Shown in pieces: positions 41,444 through 48,556 of a stretch of 64,000 nucleotides of DNA. The position numbers and the translations under genes are program-made. A model generated the notes under the pieces. The model saw only the letters and a program-made list of their open reading frames with translations, was not told the DNA's origin and searched no databases. Position 1 is the stretch's first letter, and every line of letters begins with the position of its first letter. This DNA is from Maricaulis sp039978735 (GTDB lineage: Bacteria; Pseudomonadota; Alphaproteobacteria; Caulobacterales; Maricaulaceae), in contig NZ_JBDWAS010000005.1 in assembly GCF_039978735.1 (NCBI RefSeq), positions 62,001 to 126,000 on the forward strand, in the 5' to 3' direction.

Positions 41444-42516
41444 TTCTTCTCTCCCATCAAAAGCTCATTGGCGTCCTTGCCGCGGTGCGCCCGCGCCACG
41501 CTCACCGGCACGCCCAGCGTGGCCACCCGGCGGATCGCCTGGGCGAAACCCTTCGCGGCAGGCCCGCCGGCCCAGTCATTGTCGGCAAAGACGGTGTGAT
41601 GTGTGATCGCGGGCGAGGCTGGCCCTGTCGGCAGCTCGAACGTGGCCAGCCCGTTCAGACTGCCCAGTGCCCAGCTGGCGCGCGAGGGATCGGCCACGGC
41701 AATGGTCGCGGCGTCCTCGATGCCCTCGGAGCTTACCAGGCCCAGCGGCACGCGCGGATCGGTGCCTGGCCAGACACGGATCGCCGTGCCGCGCGTCACG
41801 CCCAGCATTTTCTTTGCCGGGCCCTCTTTCACCTTCCCGCCGGTTTGCGCGTCCAGATAGGTGCGATGCACCGCCGTAATGGTGCCATCAGCGCGCCGCA
41901 TTGCGGCAATCATGGCCGGGATGCGCGCACGCTGTCGGTCAGGGCCGATCCAGTCCAGCGCCTCGCTGGCGCGCAGCTCGGTGATCGCGGCCGGAAGCCG
42001 GTCCAGTCGGATGCAGCGCACCTCAGTGAGATACCGCCAGGCCGTGGTGCCGGGCACCAGCGGCCCTGCCGACTGCCAGATGCCTTGTGCGGTGCGGATC
42101 TTGCGCGCCCGATCGCGCGCCTCGGCGGCCTCGTCCCGCGCGATCTTCTCGCGCGCATCGCGCCGCACCTTCTCCAGCTTTTTCGGATCCCCGCCGGTCA
42201 GGCCATAGCGCCGCATCGCCCATTCGCGCACGGCCGCCCGGTCCTTCAGAACGCCCAGATAGACGGGCAGGTCGATGATATCGCCCTTCTCCGTCTCGCC
42301 GGCGTCGAACTCCTTGAACGCGCCCGCGCCGGACCCCGTCATCCAGATCTTGAAACTGGTGCCCTTCGTCTCTCCGCGCGCCGGGTTCGGGCCCACCCAA
42401 TAGATGCCGTCCCGCCGGCCGTGCGGCGCCCATTCGTTCACCAGGGCGACGATATCGCCCTGCATCAGGCTCTTGATCTCGGCAAAGGTCACGGTCGGGG
42501 GCGGGGCGTCAGTCAA
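41440..42516 (-). CDS. Toprim-domain DNA primase
   Basis: The protein starts with an N-terminal region (SLMQGDIVALVNEWAPHGRRDGIYWVG...), then a helical linker, then DUF7146/Toprim_3-type segments (TAVHRTYLDAQTGGKVKEGPAKKMLG). The Toprim core follows, with the conserved Glu in LGLVSSEGIEDAATIA and Asp pair in HHTVFADNDWAGGPAAKGFAQA. It makes RNA primers for phage replication. The frame begins at a TTG: 42516 is preferred here because an AGGGGG site lies 8 bp upstream; another TTG at 42552 would add 12 residues. It overlaps the ParB-like gene. Confidence 0.8.
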   Translation of the reverse strand: MTDAPPPTVTFAEIKSLMQGDIVALVNEWAPHGRRDGIYWVGPNPARGETKGTSFKIWMTGSGAGAFKEFDAGETEKGDIIDLPVYLGVLKDRAAVREWAMRRYGLTGGDPKKLEKVRRDAREKIARDEAAEARDRARKIRTAQGIWQSAGPLVPGTTAWRYLTEVRCIRLDRLPAAITELRASEALDWIGPDRQRARIPAMIAAMRRADGTITAVHRTYLDAQTGGKVKEGPAKKMLGVTRGTAIRVWPGTDPRVPLGLVSSEGIEDAATIAVADPSRASWALGSLNGLATFELPTGPASPAITHHTVFADNDWAGGPAAKGFAQAIRRVATLGVPVSVARAHRGKDANELLMGEKK

Positions 42517-43612
42517 GGAGAAAATCCCCCTTGTCGCGCATCTCGCCCTCAATGTTGGCGATCATGCTTTTGATCTTCTTCACGCTGTCACGCGCGCTCA
42601 CACCTCGCACCGATACACTGGACAGTCGGTCAACATCCTCGCCGAGGACCATGGCTTCCAGACTGACCAACCGCCGCCACAGATCGGCTTTGCTCGGGGC
42701 CTTCGCGTCCGCCGTGGGCAATGTCAGCACGTAGAATTCGCCCTTGTCGGCCCGCAACGTGATGCCCAGGTCTGACGGTCGAAACGCCCGGCACTCGGCG
42801 ACAGGCACATCCAGGCGTCCGCCGGCATGAGCGACCAGCCCCACCAGGATCTCCAGCGGGTCGAAGAACCGGTCTGGCGCTGCCGCCTTCGCGGCGTTCT
42901 CTGCCTCCACCGCTCCGGCAATCCGCGTCGCCGCACTGGCCAGCTTGCGCGCCCGCGCTTCCAGCGCCTCCACGCCTTCGGCCAGGGCGGCGTCCTGCTC
43001 TTCGCGGGTCAGGTTGCGGGCCACCCTTTCGGCTGCCTTCACCGGCACCGTGCCGGCCTTCACGGCCTCCACAAGGGCGGGGCTGCCATGCTCCTGCACT
43101 GCCCGGGCGCGCCTGATAGACCGTTCGGATACGTCGAAATCCTTGGCCAGCTGGGCGTTTGATCTTAAAGGCGGCACGCGTGCCGCCTTTTCTGCGGAAC
43201 CCGGCCCGCGGTCCGCCTTTTCTTCCGCCCGGTCCTCATCGCCCAGGGGCAGCCGCGCTTCTGCATCCGGCTCGGGCCGTGCGGGCCGGTGCGAAGGCAG
43301 GCGCCCCACTTCCGCGGCCAGCATGGCGCATTGCGCCGGCGACAGGTGCCGGCGGTGCAAATTCTTCGACAGGATAAAGGCAATCGGATCCTTGCCGGTA
43401 AACGCCACCCAGTGCGGCGTGATGCCCAGCTTGCGGCACGCTTCGCGGCGGTTCCGCCCGTCCAGCAACTCGCCCTCGAAGATCACCAGCGGATCCATCA
43501 GGCCGTTTTCTGCAATGTCCGCCGCCAGGGCCTCGGCGTCCTTGTCGGGCAGCCAGGGAAACAGATCCGCCACCGGGTGAACCGGCAGATTGAAAATATC
43601 CATCTTGCTCAT
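42509..43612 (-). CDS. ParB/Srx-fold DNA-binding protein
   Basis: The 367-residue protein begins with a ParB N-terminal domain: HPVADLFPWLPDKDAEALAADIAENGLMDPLVIFEGELLDGRNRREACRKLG, with the LLDGRNRREA active loop, then AFILSKNLHRRHLSPAQ, the typical box II. A DNA-binding helix region follows (NAQLAKDFDVSERSIRRARAV). Such proteins occur in phages as regulators or replication factors and can be CTPases or nucleases in other contexts. No ParA is present, so plasmid-type segregation is unlikely. It is coupled by ATGA to the DnaA-like gene. Confidence 0.75.
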   Translation of the reverse strand: MSKMDIFNLPVHPVADLFPWLPDKDAEALAADIAENGLMDPLVIFEGELLDGRNRREACRKLGITPHWVAFTGKDPIAFILSKNLHRRHLSPAQCAMLAAEVGRLPSHRPARPEPDAEARLPLGDEDRAEEKADRGPGSAEKAARVPPLRSNAQLAKDFDVSERSIRRARAVQEHGSPALVEAVKAGTVPVKAAERVARNLTREEQDAALAEGVEALEARARKLASAATRIAGAVEAENAAKAAAPDRFFDPLEILVGLVAHAGGRLDVPVAECRAFRPSDLGITLRADKGEFYVLTLPTADAKAPSKADLWRRLVSLEAMVLGEDVDRLSSVSVRGVSARDSVKKIKSMIANIEGEMRDKGDFLLD

Positions 43613-43920
43613 CCGAAGGCCCCTTCACGAACGGCGTCTTCCAGCCGCGCCATCACCGCGTCGAAGGCCGCGTCCTCGCGCGCCTCCTCGATCAGCCGCA
43701 CCGACCGGCGCAGCTCGCGCCGCTCGATCCACATCAGGCCTTCCAGCTGGCGCAGCGACAGGCCCGCCACCGTGTGCGCCAGATAGATCGTGCCGGTGCG
43801 CGCCACGGCCTCGGCCCGGGTGCGCCGGCTGCGCGGCGATATGTCGAAAACACTGTGCGGCGTGGCGCCCATGGCGGGGGCCACGATCCCGGCAGTAAAC
43901 GGCAGCAGGTGCGCGCTCAT
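43609..43920 (-). CDS. DnaA C-terminal-like helix-turn-helix protein
   Basis: The 103-residue protein has the pattern of the DnaA domain IV HTH: SPRSRRTRAEAVARTGTIYLAHTVAGLSLRQLEGLMWIERRELRRSVRLIEEARED. This corresponds to the R...a..aR..a.YL...... S...ig...gRd..tv.... motif, with a Trp/Ile change in the recognition helix. It is a stand-alone domain without the AAA+ part. In phages such proteins may act as initiators or regulators; the iteron cluster 5 kb away is a candidate target. Its stop overlaps the ParB-like start. Confidence 0.7.
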   Translation of the reverse strand: MSAHLLPFTAGIVAPAMGATPHSVFDISPRSRRTRAEAVARTGTIYLAHTVAGLSLRQLEGLMWIERRELRRSVRLIEEAREDAAFDAVMARLEDAVREGAFG

Positions 43921-43924
43921 CCTC

Positions 43925-44179
43925 TCACCCGTCCAAAGGCATCATTTGCGCGGGCGGCAGCATTTTTGCGCCGTGCGCGGTCAGCTCCACCCATTCATCA
44001 TCCCGGCAGCGCAGGCCCCGCACCGTGCCGTCATCCTCGAAGCGCAGGTCACAGATGCGCGCGGCCACGTGCCGCGGGATCTCGGCGCCGTAATCGCCGT
44101 ATGCCACCTGCACCATCATGTCGCCGCGCCCGGGGGCGGGTTTGGGCACCGGCAGGATCTCGCGCCACGGGCTGGTCAT
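43925..44179 (-). CDS. Hypothetical early phage protein
   Basis: The 84-residue protein (MTSPWREILPVPKPAPGRGDMMVQVAYGDYGAEIP...) is beta-rich with a C-terminal Pro/Met tail. I do not recognise it. ATG 44179 overlaps the stop of the next upstream gene (ATGA). It belongs to the chain of small early genes. Confidence 0.65.
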   Translation of the reverse strand: MTSPWREILPVPKPAPGRGDMMVQVAYGDYGAEIPRHVAARICDLRFEDDGTVRGLRCRDDEWVELTAHGAKMLPPAQMMPLDG

Positions 44180-44481
44180 GCCGGCTCCTTCGCCAGAATG
44201 TCGTCCACCCGGTGCGCCGCCCGCGCGATATAGGACAGGGCCTCGCGATCGCGGGCCGATTGGGGCGCCTCCACAACGGCCTGCGCCGCGTGGATCAGGG
44301 CCATGGCCTGATAGTGGGCCCAGCCGGGCAGGGCGCGCCGCTCCGCCTCGTCGTATAGACAGTGGACCGCATCGTCGGTCCGATCGCGCAGATGGGCGAT
44401 TTGCTCCGGCGTCGGCCGGTCCGACAGGACAACGCGATCGGCGGCGGCGACAAGGCAGGCAATGGGGGTGCGGGCGGTCAT
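44176..44481 (-). CDS. Hypothetical early phage protein, helical
   Basis: The 101-residue protein has mostly helical segments (ARTPIACLVAAADRVVLSD, HYQAMALIHAAQAVVEAPQ). A GGAGG site 7 bp upstream supports ATG 44481; an in-frame start five codons earlier is less good. Function unknown. Confidence 0.65.
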   Translation of the reverse strand: MTARTPIACLVAAADRVVLSDRPTPEQIAHLRDRTDDAVHCLYDEAERRALPGWAHYQAMALIHAAQAVVEAPQSARDREALSYIARAAHRVDDILAKEPA

Positions 44482-44483
44482 GG

Positions 44484-44975
44484 TCAGCCCTCCCATTTTT
44501 CGCGCAGCACACTCAGGCGTTGCTCGATTGCCCCAGGGCTGGCAGGTGTTCCCAACGCCTCCAAAACCCCATATGCCGATGTGCAGATATCGGTGGCCAA
44601 GAGCGCCATCAGCTCGGGCTCTTCGCCATCTCTCGTCATGATGATGCAGCGCTTGCCGCGACCGCAGAACCAGCCGGCCTCCAAGTGAGCGCTACGACCG
44701 CACGGCAGCAGCAGCACACAAGTGTCCGCCCATTCCATTCCGCGCAAATCGGTGATGTATCCCCGCGCGGCAATCGGGCTGGTCGTGATGTGGTGGCGGT
44801 ATTCATCCGCCGTCCAGTATCGCCAGTCCGGGTCGATTTCGTCCCAGGCGAAGCCGGGCACCCCGCTCGGGGGATTTCGAAAATCGTAGACCTCGTGGCC
44901 CCAGTTGCGCAGCACCTTGACCATTGCAGGCTGAAAGGGATTGCGCCAACTCGACGCGAGATAAATGCGCGCCAT
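44484..44975 (-). CDS. Nucleoside 2-deoxyribosyltransferase-like protein
   Basis: The 163-residue protein starts with MARIYLASSWRNPFQP, the N-terminal strand-turn of the family. It contains GMEWADTCVLLLPCGRSAHLEAG, in which Asp84 and the Glu99 of HLEAG fit the catalytic Asp and Glu of nucleoside 2-deoxyribosyltransferase-type enzymes. These transfer or hydrolyse the sugar-base bond of (deoxy)nucleosides. In phages they may support nucleotide salvage, base modification or defence interference; nothing here selects among these. GGAGG upstream supports ATG 44975. Confidence 0.75.
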   Translation of the reverse strand: MARIYLASSWRNPFQPAMVKVLRNWGHEVYDFRNPPSGVPGFAWDEIDPDWRYWTADEYRHHITTSPIAARGYITDLRGMEWADTCVLLLPCGRSAHLEAGWFCGRGKRCIIMTRDGEEPELMALLATDICTSAYGVLEALGTPASPGAIEQRLSVLREKWEG

Positions 44976-44979
44976 CGCC

Positions 44980-45267
44980 TCAGCCCTCCCTCTCGCATTC
45001 CGCCGCAATCACGGTCATCGCGAGGGCTTTGATCTCGGCAATGGTTGGATCGGGGGCGGGCTCGGCCAGGATACGCTGCGCCATGGCCACCATGTCGCCG
45101 CCCGGGCGCAGACTGTCGGCGTCCTTCACGGCCCCGGCATTGTCGCGCAGCAGGCAGGCCAGCGCGCCGGTTTCCAGGCGCACCAGCTCGTGCACGCCGC
45201 CGTCATGGCCCTTCCATTTGTGGATGATGCGCGCGCCGGTCAGTGCCGGGATCTTGTCATCGCTCAT
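44980..45267 (-). CDS. Hypothetical early phage protein
   Basis: The 95-residue protein has a beta-rich N-terminal half (DKIPALTGARIIHKWKGHDGGVHELVRLETGALACLL) and a helical C-terminus. Not recognised. Its start overlaps the stop of the 41-aa membrane protein gene (TGATG). Confidence 0.65.
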   Translation of the reverse strand: MSDDKIPALTGARIIHKWKGHDGGVHELVRLETGALACLLRDNAGAVKDADSLRPGGDMVAMAQRILAEPAPDPTIAEIKALAMTVIAAECEREG

Positions 45268-45389
45268 CACGATCCTCCTTGAGTGAACAGCAGCATTCCG
45301 CTCACCACGGCGAGCGCGGGCAGAAGGCGCCAGGTCAGCACCGCCATCGCGGCAACAGCACGCGGGGAGTCGGCCGGGCGGGGGGTCAT
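45264..45389 (-). CDS. 41-aa single-span membrane microprotein
   Basis: This 41-codon gene fills the space between two ATGA-type overlaps. It starts at 45389, inside the stop of the Cro-like gene, and stops at 45264-45266, inside the start of the next gene. The N-terminus is polar (MTPRPADSPR), followed by a hydrophobic helix (AVVAAMAVLTWRLLPALAVVS, with one Arg near the middle) and a short polar tail. Translational coupling on both sides is the main evidence that it is real. It could be a phage superinfection or regulatory peptide; no relative is recognised. Confidence 0.65.
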
Positions 45390-45724
45390 TGGGACACCGG
45401 GAGCGGGGTTACGCGGCCATCGTCGGACGGCCGGAACCGGGCTTCGGACACATCGAGAAAGTCCGGCGGCAGGACGTATCCGGCCTCCTCCAGGGCGCGC
45501 AGGATCGGCTCGCGCATATAGTTCGGGAAATACCCGTTATACCGGCTGCGCCAGGCATAGAGGGTTTTCGTGTCCCGGTTCAGCAAATGGGCGAAGTTCT
45601 CCACGCCGCCAACCAGCGCGCAGCAGCGCTCGATCGGCGTGCGCGCATCCTCCAGGCGGTCCGGGATGGGGTAGTAGCCCCGCCGTTCGGGCGGCACGGG
45701 AAGGGCGGAATTCGCAGTGCTCAT
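45386..45724 (-). CDS. Cro-like regulator of the lytic operon
   Basis: The 112-residue protein begins MSTANSALPVPPERRGYY. It has a central helical domain (TPIERCCALVGGVENFAHLLNRDTKTLYAWRSR) in which NFAHLLNRDTKTLYAWR fits a helix-turn-helix. It is the first gene of the leftward unit and is divergent from the CI-type repressor, so a Cro or CII role is inferred. ATG 45724 is chosen; the longer frame upstream runs through the operator region and CI gene. Confidence 0.65.
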   Translation of the reverse strand: MSTANSALPVPPERRGYYPIPDRLEDARTPIERCCALVGGVENFAHLLNRDTKTLYAWRSRYNGYFPNYMREPILRALEEAGYVLPPDFLDVSEARFRPSDDGRVTPLPVSQ

Positions 45725-45745
45725 GGACAGTCTCGAAAATTGAAT

Positions 45746-45793
45746 TCGACAGATATGCGACTTTCGCATACATAGGCGCATATGATTTGCGCC
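45746..45793. promoter_or_regulatory. Lysogeny-switch operators and CI promoter
   Basis: A perfect 17-bp palindrome, TATGCGA-CTT-TCGCATA (45754-45770), lies in the 17-bp spacer of a plausible rightward promoter, TCGACA (45746-45751) and TACATA (45769-45774). A second inverted repeat, GGCGCA-N7-TGCGCC (45775-45793), follows directly. Both share the half-site GCGA/GCGC-A with the operator at 46717-46742. The predicted start of the CI transcript falls at about 45781, next to ATG 45782. These are the likely CI and Cro sites. Confidence 0.65.
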
Positions 45794-46486
45794 AATCGTC
45801 AATATCCAAGTTTCGGCAAATTCGACATTCATGTGCCCATGAATGCAGATACGCTCGATCCGCAGGACCGCTCCTATAAAGAGCGGATGGCGCGCGCCGG
45901 TGTGAACCAGACCGACGCCCAGCAAGCCCTTGACTGGTCACAAACTAAGGTTAGTCGGTTCGTCAACGGCGAACGTAAACGCGTGACGCTGGAAGAGCGT
46001 CTGGCGTTCGAACAATGGTTGGAAATCGTTGAACGTCGGGCTGGGGTGGAAACCAGTGGCCGGGGGGACAACGAGGGACGAGTGCTCGATTTTCCAATTA
46101 TGCCGGCAGCGCGCCGGATCCCGCTTTACGGCCTGGCGGCCGCAGGCCCCAACGGGGGCGTTCATCTCGACCACGACAGTGTCGTCGACATGATCGAGCG
46201 GATCCCCGCCCAGGGCACGCGGGATGATGTGTTTGCGCTGGAAGTGTTCGGCGACAGCATGGAGCCGCGTTATTACGCGGCCGAGCGGGTTTACTGCGTG
46301 CGAAACCGGCAGCCCGGGCCGGGGCGAGACGTTATCGTCGAGCTCAAGTCCGGCGACGCCTATCTGAAGACCTATGTCGCCATGCGCGACGGCTTCGTGT
46401 TCTGCCGGCAGCTCAATCCGGATCAGGAATGCCGGTACTCGCTGCAGGACATCAGGGCGCTGCACGCCGTGGTTGGTCGCAGCTAG
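45782..46486 (+). CDS. CI-type phage repressor with S24 (LexA-like) peptidase domain
   Basis: The 234-residue protein has an N-terminal HTH (about residues 40-65, AGVNQTDAQQALDWSQTKVSRFVNGERKR) and a C-terminal S24 domain starting RIPLYGLAAAG. The scissile Ala121-Gly122 bond, Ser159 in GDSMEP and Lys196 in LKTY form the autocleavage set, so the repressor should be inactivated by RecA during DNA damage. ATG 45782 would be a leaderless start. ATG 45839 (215 residues) is the other choice; neither has a ribosome-binding site. Confidence 0.85.
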   Translation: MICANRQYPSFGKFDIHVPMNADTLDPQDRSYKERMARAGVNQTDAQQALDWSQTKVSRFVNGERKRVTLEERLAFEQWLEIVERRAGVETSGRGDNEGRVLDFPIMPAARRIPLYGLAAAGPNGGVHLDHDSVVDMIERIPAQGTRDDVFALEVFGDSMEPRYYAAERVYCVRNRQPGPGRDVIVELKSGDAYLKTYVAMRDGFVFCRQLNPDQECRYSLQDIRALHAVVGRS

Positions 46487-46493
46487 CACACCA

Positions 46494-46517
46494 AGCGGCG
46501 CGCCCAGGCGCGCCGCT
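46494..46517. terminator. Convergent hairpin between CI and microprotein B
   Basis: A perfect 11-bp GC stem (AGCGGCGCGCC with its complement) has a 2-nt loop centre and lies between the ends of two convergent genes. No T-run follows on either strand, so termination would be inefficient. Confidence 0.5.
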
Positions 46518-46630
46518 CACTTGTGCATCCACCAATCTTCCACGCATTCGCTGCAGACCTCCCCGTCCTTGCAATTGGGGCAGGGGCGAGGGAAGAGCGC
46601 GCGCAATATTGTCCTAAGCAACCTGAGCAT
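46517..46630 (-). CDS. Cys-rich microprotein B (37 aa), paralogue of 12823-12945
   Basis: The 37-residue frame reads MLRLLRTILRALFPRP then CPNCKDGEVCSECVEDWWMHK: a basic amphipathic N-terminus and a CxxC...CxxC knuckle. It lies convergent to CI, with GGAAA 7 bp before ATG 46630. The C-terminal 14 codons match the paralogue at the left prophage end in 13 residues while differing in six synonymous positions, so both are under protein-level constraint. The four cysteines suggest zinc binding. It is expressed from the region between CI and the rightward early operon. Function unknown. Confidence 0.65.
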   Translation of the reverse strand: MLRLLRTILRALFPRPCPNCKDGEVCSECVEDWWMHK

Positions 46631-46708
46631 TGCACTTTTCCACAATTTTTAGTGGTCCCCGAAAATTATTCACGTTGTGGCTCGCAAATCAACGCGCAAA
46701 CGCGTGAA

Positions 46709-46742
46709 TTGACGAAATGCGCAAATCGGGTATTTTGCGCAT
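46709..46742 (+). promoter_or_regulatory. Rightward early promoter overlapping a CI/Cro-type operator
   Basis: TTGACG (46709-46714) and TATTTT (46731-46736) are 16 bp apart. Overlapping them is an inverted repeat, ATGCGCAAA (46717-46725) with TTTGCGCAT (46734-46742), separated by 8 bp. The half-site resembles those of the CI/Cro switch (GCGCA). A further GCGCAAACGCG stretch lies at 46694-46704. This would place the rightward operon (46792-51739) under repressor control. Confidence 0.65.
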
Positions 46743-46791
46743 ATTAATGCGTCAACTTCTCCGGAAAATGCGCAATCACAGGGAGCCCACC

Positions 46792-47247
46792 ATGAACGAT
46801 GCCCGCCGGTCCGCCTGGACCAATCCGCCCGCCGAAGATTTCGACCAGGCGGAGAACACCCCCGAGCCGCAAGCCACCCGGCCGGCCGCGCACGCCGGGG
46901 ATGCCTGTCCCGATTGTGGCGAGGTGCACGCCAATCGCCAGGTGTTCGAAAGCCTTGAGGAGGCCCAGCTCTACCTCCAGGCCTTCAAGGACGATTTTCT
47001 TCAGCTGGCGGCTCGCTACCCGAAAATCTCCTGGGTGATTGGCGCATTCTCCCGCACGCCCGCCGGCATCCAGATGGAAAGAGGGATGGATTGCACGGCC
47101 CAGATGGTCGGCGAGATGATCGACGATCTGATGATGTCGAAAGACAGCATCCGCCAGGCCGCGCGCAACGCAAACCGCCGAAAGCTCGCCGAACTCGGGG
47201 CGGCGGTGACGAACGCCCCGAACGCGGACGGGAGCACCGTCCAATGA
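46792..47247 (+). CDS. Hypothetical early protein with CxxC
   Basis: The 151-residue protein has an acidic, Pro-rich N-terminus containing GDACPDCGEVHAN, a helical middle (LEEAQLYLQAFKDDFLQLAARYP), and a C-terminal helical part ending in basic residues. ATG 46792 follows GGGAG. First gene of the rightward operon; not recognised. Confidence 0.7.
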   Translation: MNDARRSAWTNPPAEDFDQAENTPEPQATRPAAHAGDACPDCGEVHANRQVFESLEEAQLYLQAFKDDFLQLAARYPKISWVIGAFSRTPAGIQMERGMDCTAQMVGEMIDDLMMSKDSIRQAARNANRRKLAELGAAVTNAPNADGSTVQ

Positions 47248-47585
47248 CGCCGCGCCCTGCCATGATCGAGACGCCCGGCGGCACGGTGTGTGTCGCCGGT
47301 GCCGACGAGGGCGCCAGCTGCGCCGTCTACACCGACGACACCAAGGCCGCCGAGGCGCTGAAGAAGGCGCAGGACGGCTGCATTGCCGTGCTCAAGCGCT
47401 ATGGCCTGTTCGGCCTGGTCGTGTGCGGTGCGCGCGCCGGCGACGGCCGCGACACCACGATTTCCGCCGCCGTCCATGGCGACAGCCAGTTTATCGGCAC
47501 CGCCCTCCTGCGGCTGGAAACCCTGCCCGGCTGGACCGAAGCCGCTGCCTTCGAAGCGGCAGCAAAGAAGGAAGGACGGGCATGA
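47244..47585 (+). CDS. Hypothetical early protein
   Basis: The 113-residue soluble protein (MTPRPAMIETPGGTVCVAGADEGASCAVYTDD...) ends in a helical region after ETLPGWTEAAAFEAAAK. The start overlaps the previous stop (ATGA). Not recognised. Confidence 0.65.
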   Translation: MTPRPAMIETPGGTVCVAGADEGASCAVYTDDTKAAEALKKAQDGCIAVLKRYGLFGLVVCGARAGDGRDTTISAAVHGDSQFIGTALLRLETLPGWTEAAAFEAAAKKEGRA

Positions 47586-47872
47586 GATACGAACCCTTCG
47601 AACCCGACACTCCGCCTATCAAGCCCACCGCCCAGGATCGTGAGGTTTTCGCGGAAGACTATCCGCCCGAAACATTCGATGTGGGCGACACTGTTACCGC
47701 CAGGCTGACGCATGGCTCGTTCGAAGACATGGAGATCGTCAAGATCTTCCCCAAGGCACGCCGCTTCCGCGTTCGTGGCTGGCTGGGCGAATACACCCGC
47801 AACGGCGAAGGGCGCATCCGCAGCGTCGAAGTCAGCTTTGACGATGTGGAGCTGGAGGCGCGCGCATCATGA
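47582..47872 (+). CDS. Hypothetical early protein with SH3-like strand pattern
   Basis: The 96-residue protein has a polar start (EPFEPDTPPIKPTAQDREVF) and a beta-rich part DVGDTVTARLTHGSFEDMEIVKIFPKARRFRVRGWLGEY resembling a KOW/SH3-like barrel. It could bind nucleic acid, but this is only a fold impression. It overlaps both neighbours by ATGA. Confidence 0.6.
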   Translation: MRYEPFEPDTPPIKPTAQDREVFAEDYPPETFDVGDTVTARLTHGSFEDMEIVKIFPKARRFRVRGWLGEYTRNGEGRIRSVEVSFDDVELEARAS

Positions 47873-48255
47873 CCCTCGCCGCCTACATCCTCCTCGACAC
47901 CGGCGCCATTGTCTTTCATCGCTCGGCCGCGCCGCGGCCGGGTGCGGTCCTGGTCGCGGTCGGCGCGCAGAAGGATCTGCCGCGGCAGATCTTCGCGGCC
48001 GCGCGCGTCGAGGGCGCCTGTGTCACCGTGCCGGGATACGATCCCGCCGCCGCCCCGGCCGCGCGCATGATCGCGATCGAGCGCTTTTTGACCGTGCTCG
48101 CCGGCCGTCCCGTTTCCTGGTCCGATTTTCCGTCAGCCGAAGGCCCGCCTGCCGCGTGTGGTCGCCCCAGCTTATCCTTTGAACCCCGAGAGGTGTTTGA
48201 CAAGGCGCACGCGGCGGCGGGCCGGGAGGCTCGCCAGATTTCCACCACGCTCTAG
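47869..48255 (+). CDS. Hypothetical early protein
   Basis: The 128-residue protein starts MTLAAYILLDTGAIVFHRSAAPRPGAVLVAVG with a short hydrophobic strand. It contains two cysteines and a helical C-terminus. Not recognised; coupled by ATGA to the previous gene. Confidence 0.6.
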   Translation: MTLAAYILLDTGAIVFHRSAAPRPGAVLVAVGAQKDLPRQIFAAARVEGACVTVPGYDPAAAPAARMIAIERFLTVLAGRPVSWSDFPSAEGPPAACGRPSLSFEPREVFDKAHAAAGREARQISTTL

Positions 48256-48271
48256 CACAGGGAGAACCCAA

Positions 48272-48556
48272 ATGAGCGACACCACCATGAAACCTGTCCT
48301 GGTCACCACCCAACATCGCGGGGTGTTTGCCGGTCTGATCCCGGACGATCAGGATCTGACCGCCAAGGCGATGCCCCTGAAGGGCGCCAAGATGGCGATC
48401 TACTGGGGCACAACGAAGGGCCTGATGCAGCTGTGCGAAGAGGGGCCGACCTCCAAGTCGAAGATCTCTTCTCCGGCCGACATTCCCATGCTGCATGACA
48501 TCACGGCGGTCTTCGGGATCTCCGACGACGCCTGGAAGAAGTGGCAAGCCGCGTGA
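48272..48556 (+). CDS. DUF6948-like small phage protein
   Basis: The 94-residue protein has VLVTTQHRGVFAGLIPDDQDLTAKAMPLKGAKMAIYWGTTKGLMQLCEEGPTSKSKIS, matching the phage DUF6948 pattern (VTTEHRGVFFG...NAR.CIYW....G...L...GPT...) before a C-terminal ITAVFGISDDAWKKW. Function unknown. GGGAG lies upstream of ATG 48272. Confidence 0.7.
   Translation: MSDTTMKPVLVTTQHRGVFAGLIPDDQDLTAKAMPLKGAKMAIYWGTTKGLMQLCEEGPTSKSKISSPADIPMLHDITAVFGISDDAWKKWQAA

Noticed and set aside
42509..43612. A plasmid partition system based on the ParB-like protein
   Set aside because: No ParA and no clear parS were seen; the gene is embedded in a phage replication operon.
43925..45008. A toxin-antitoxin or anti-phage defence module among the early genes
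   Set aside because: No recognisable toxin, antitoxin or defence nuclease motifs; the deoxyribosyltransferase-like gene alone is not enough.
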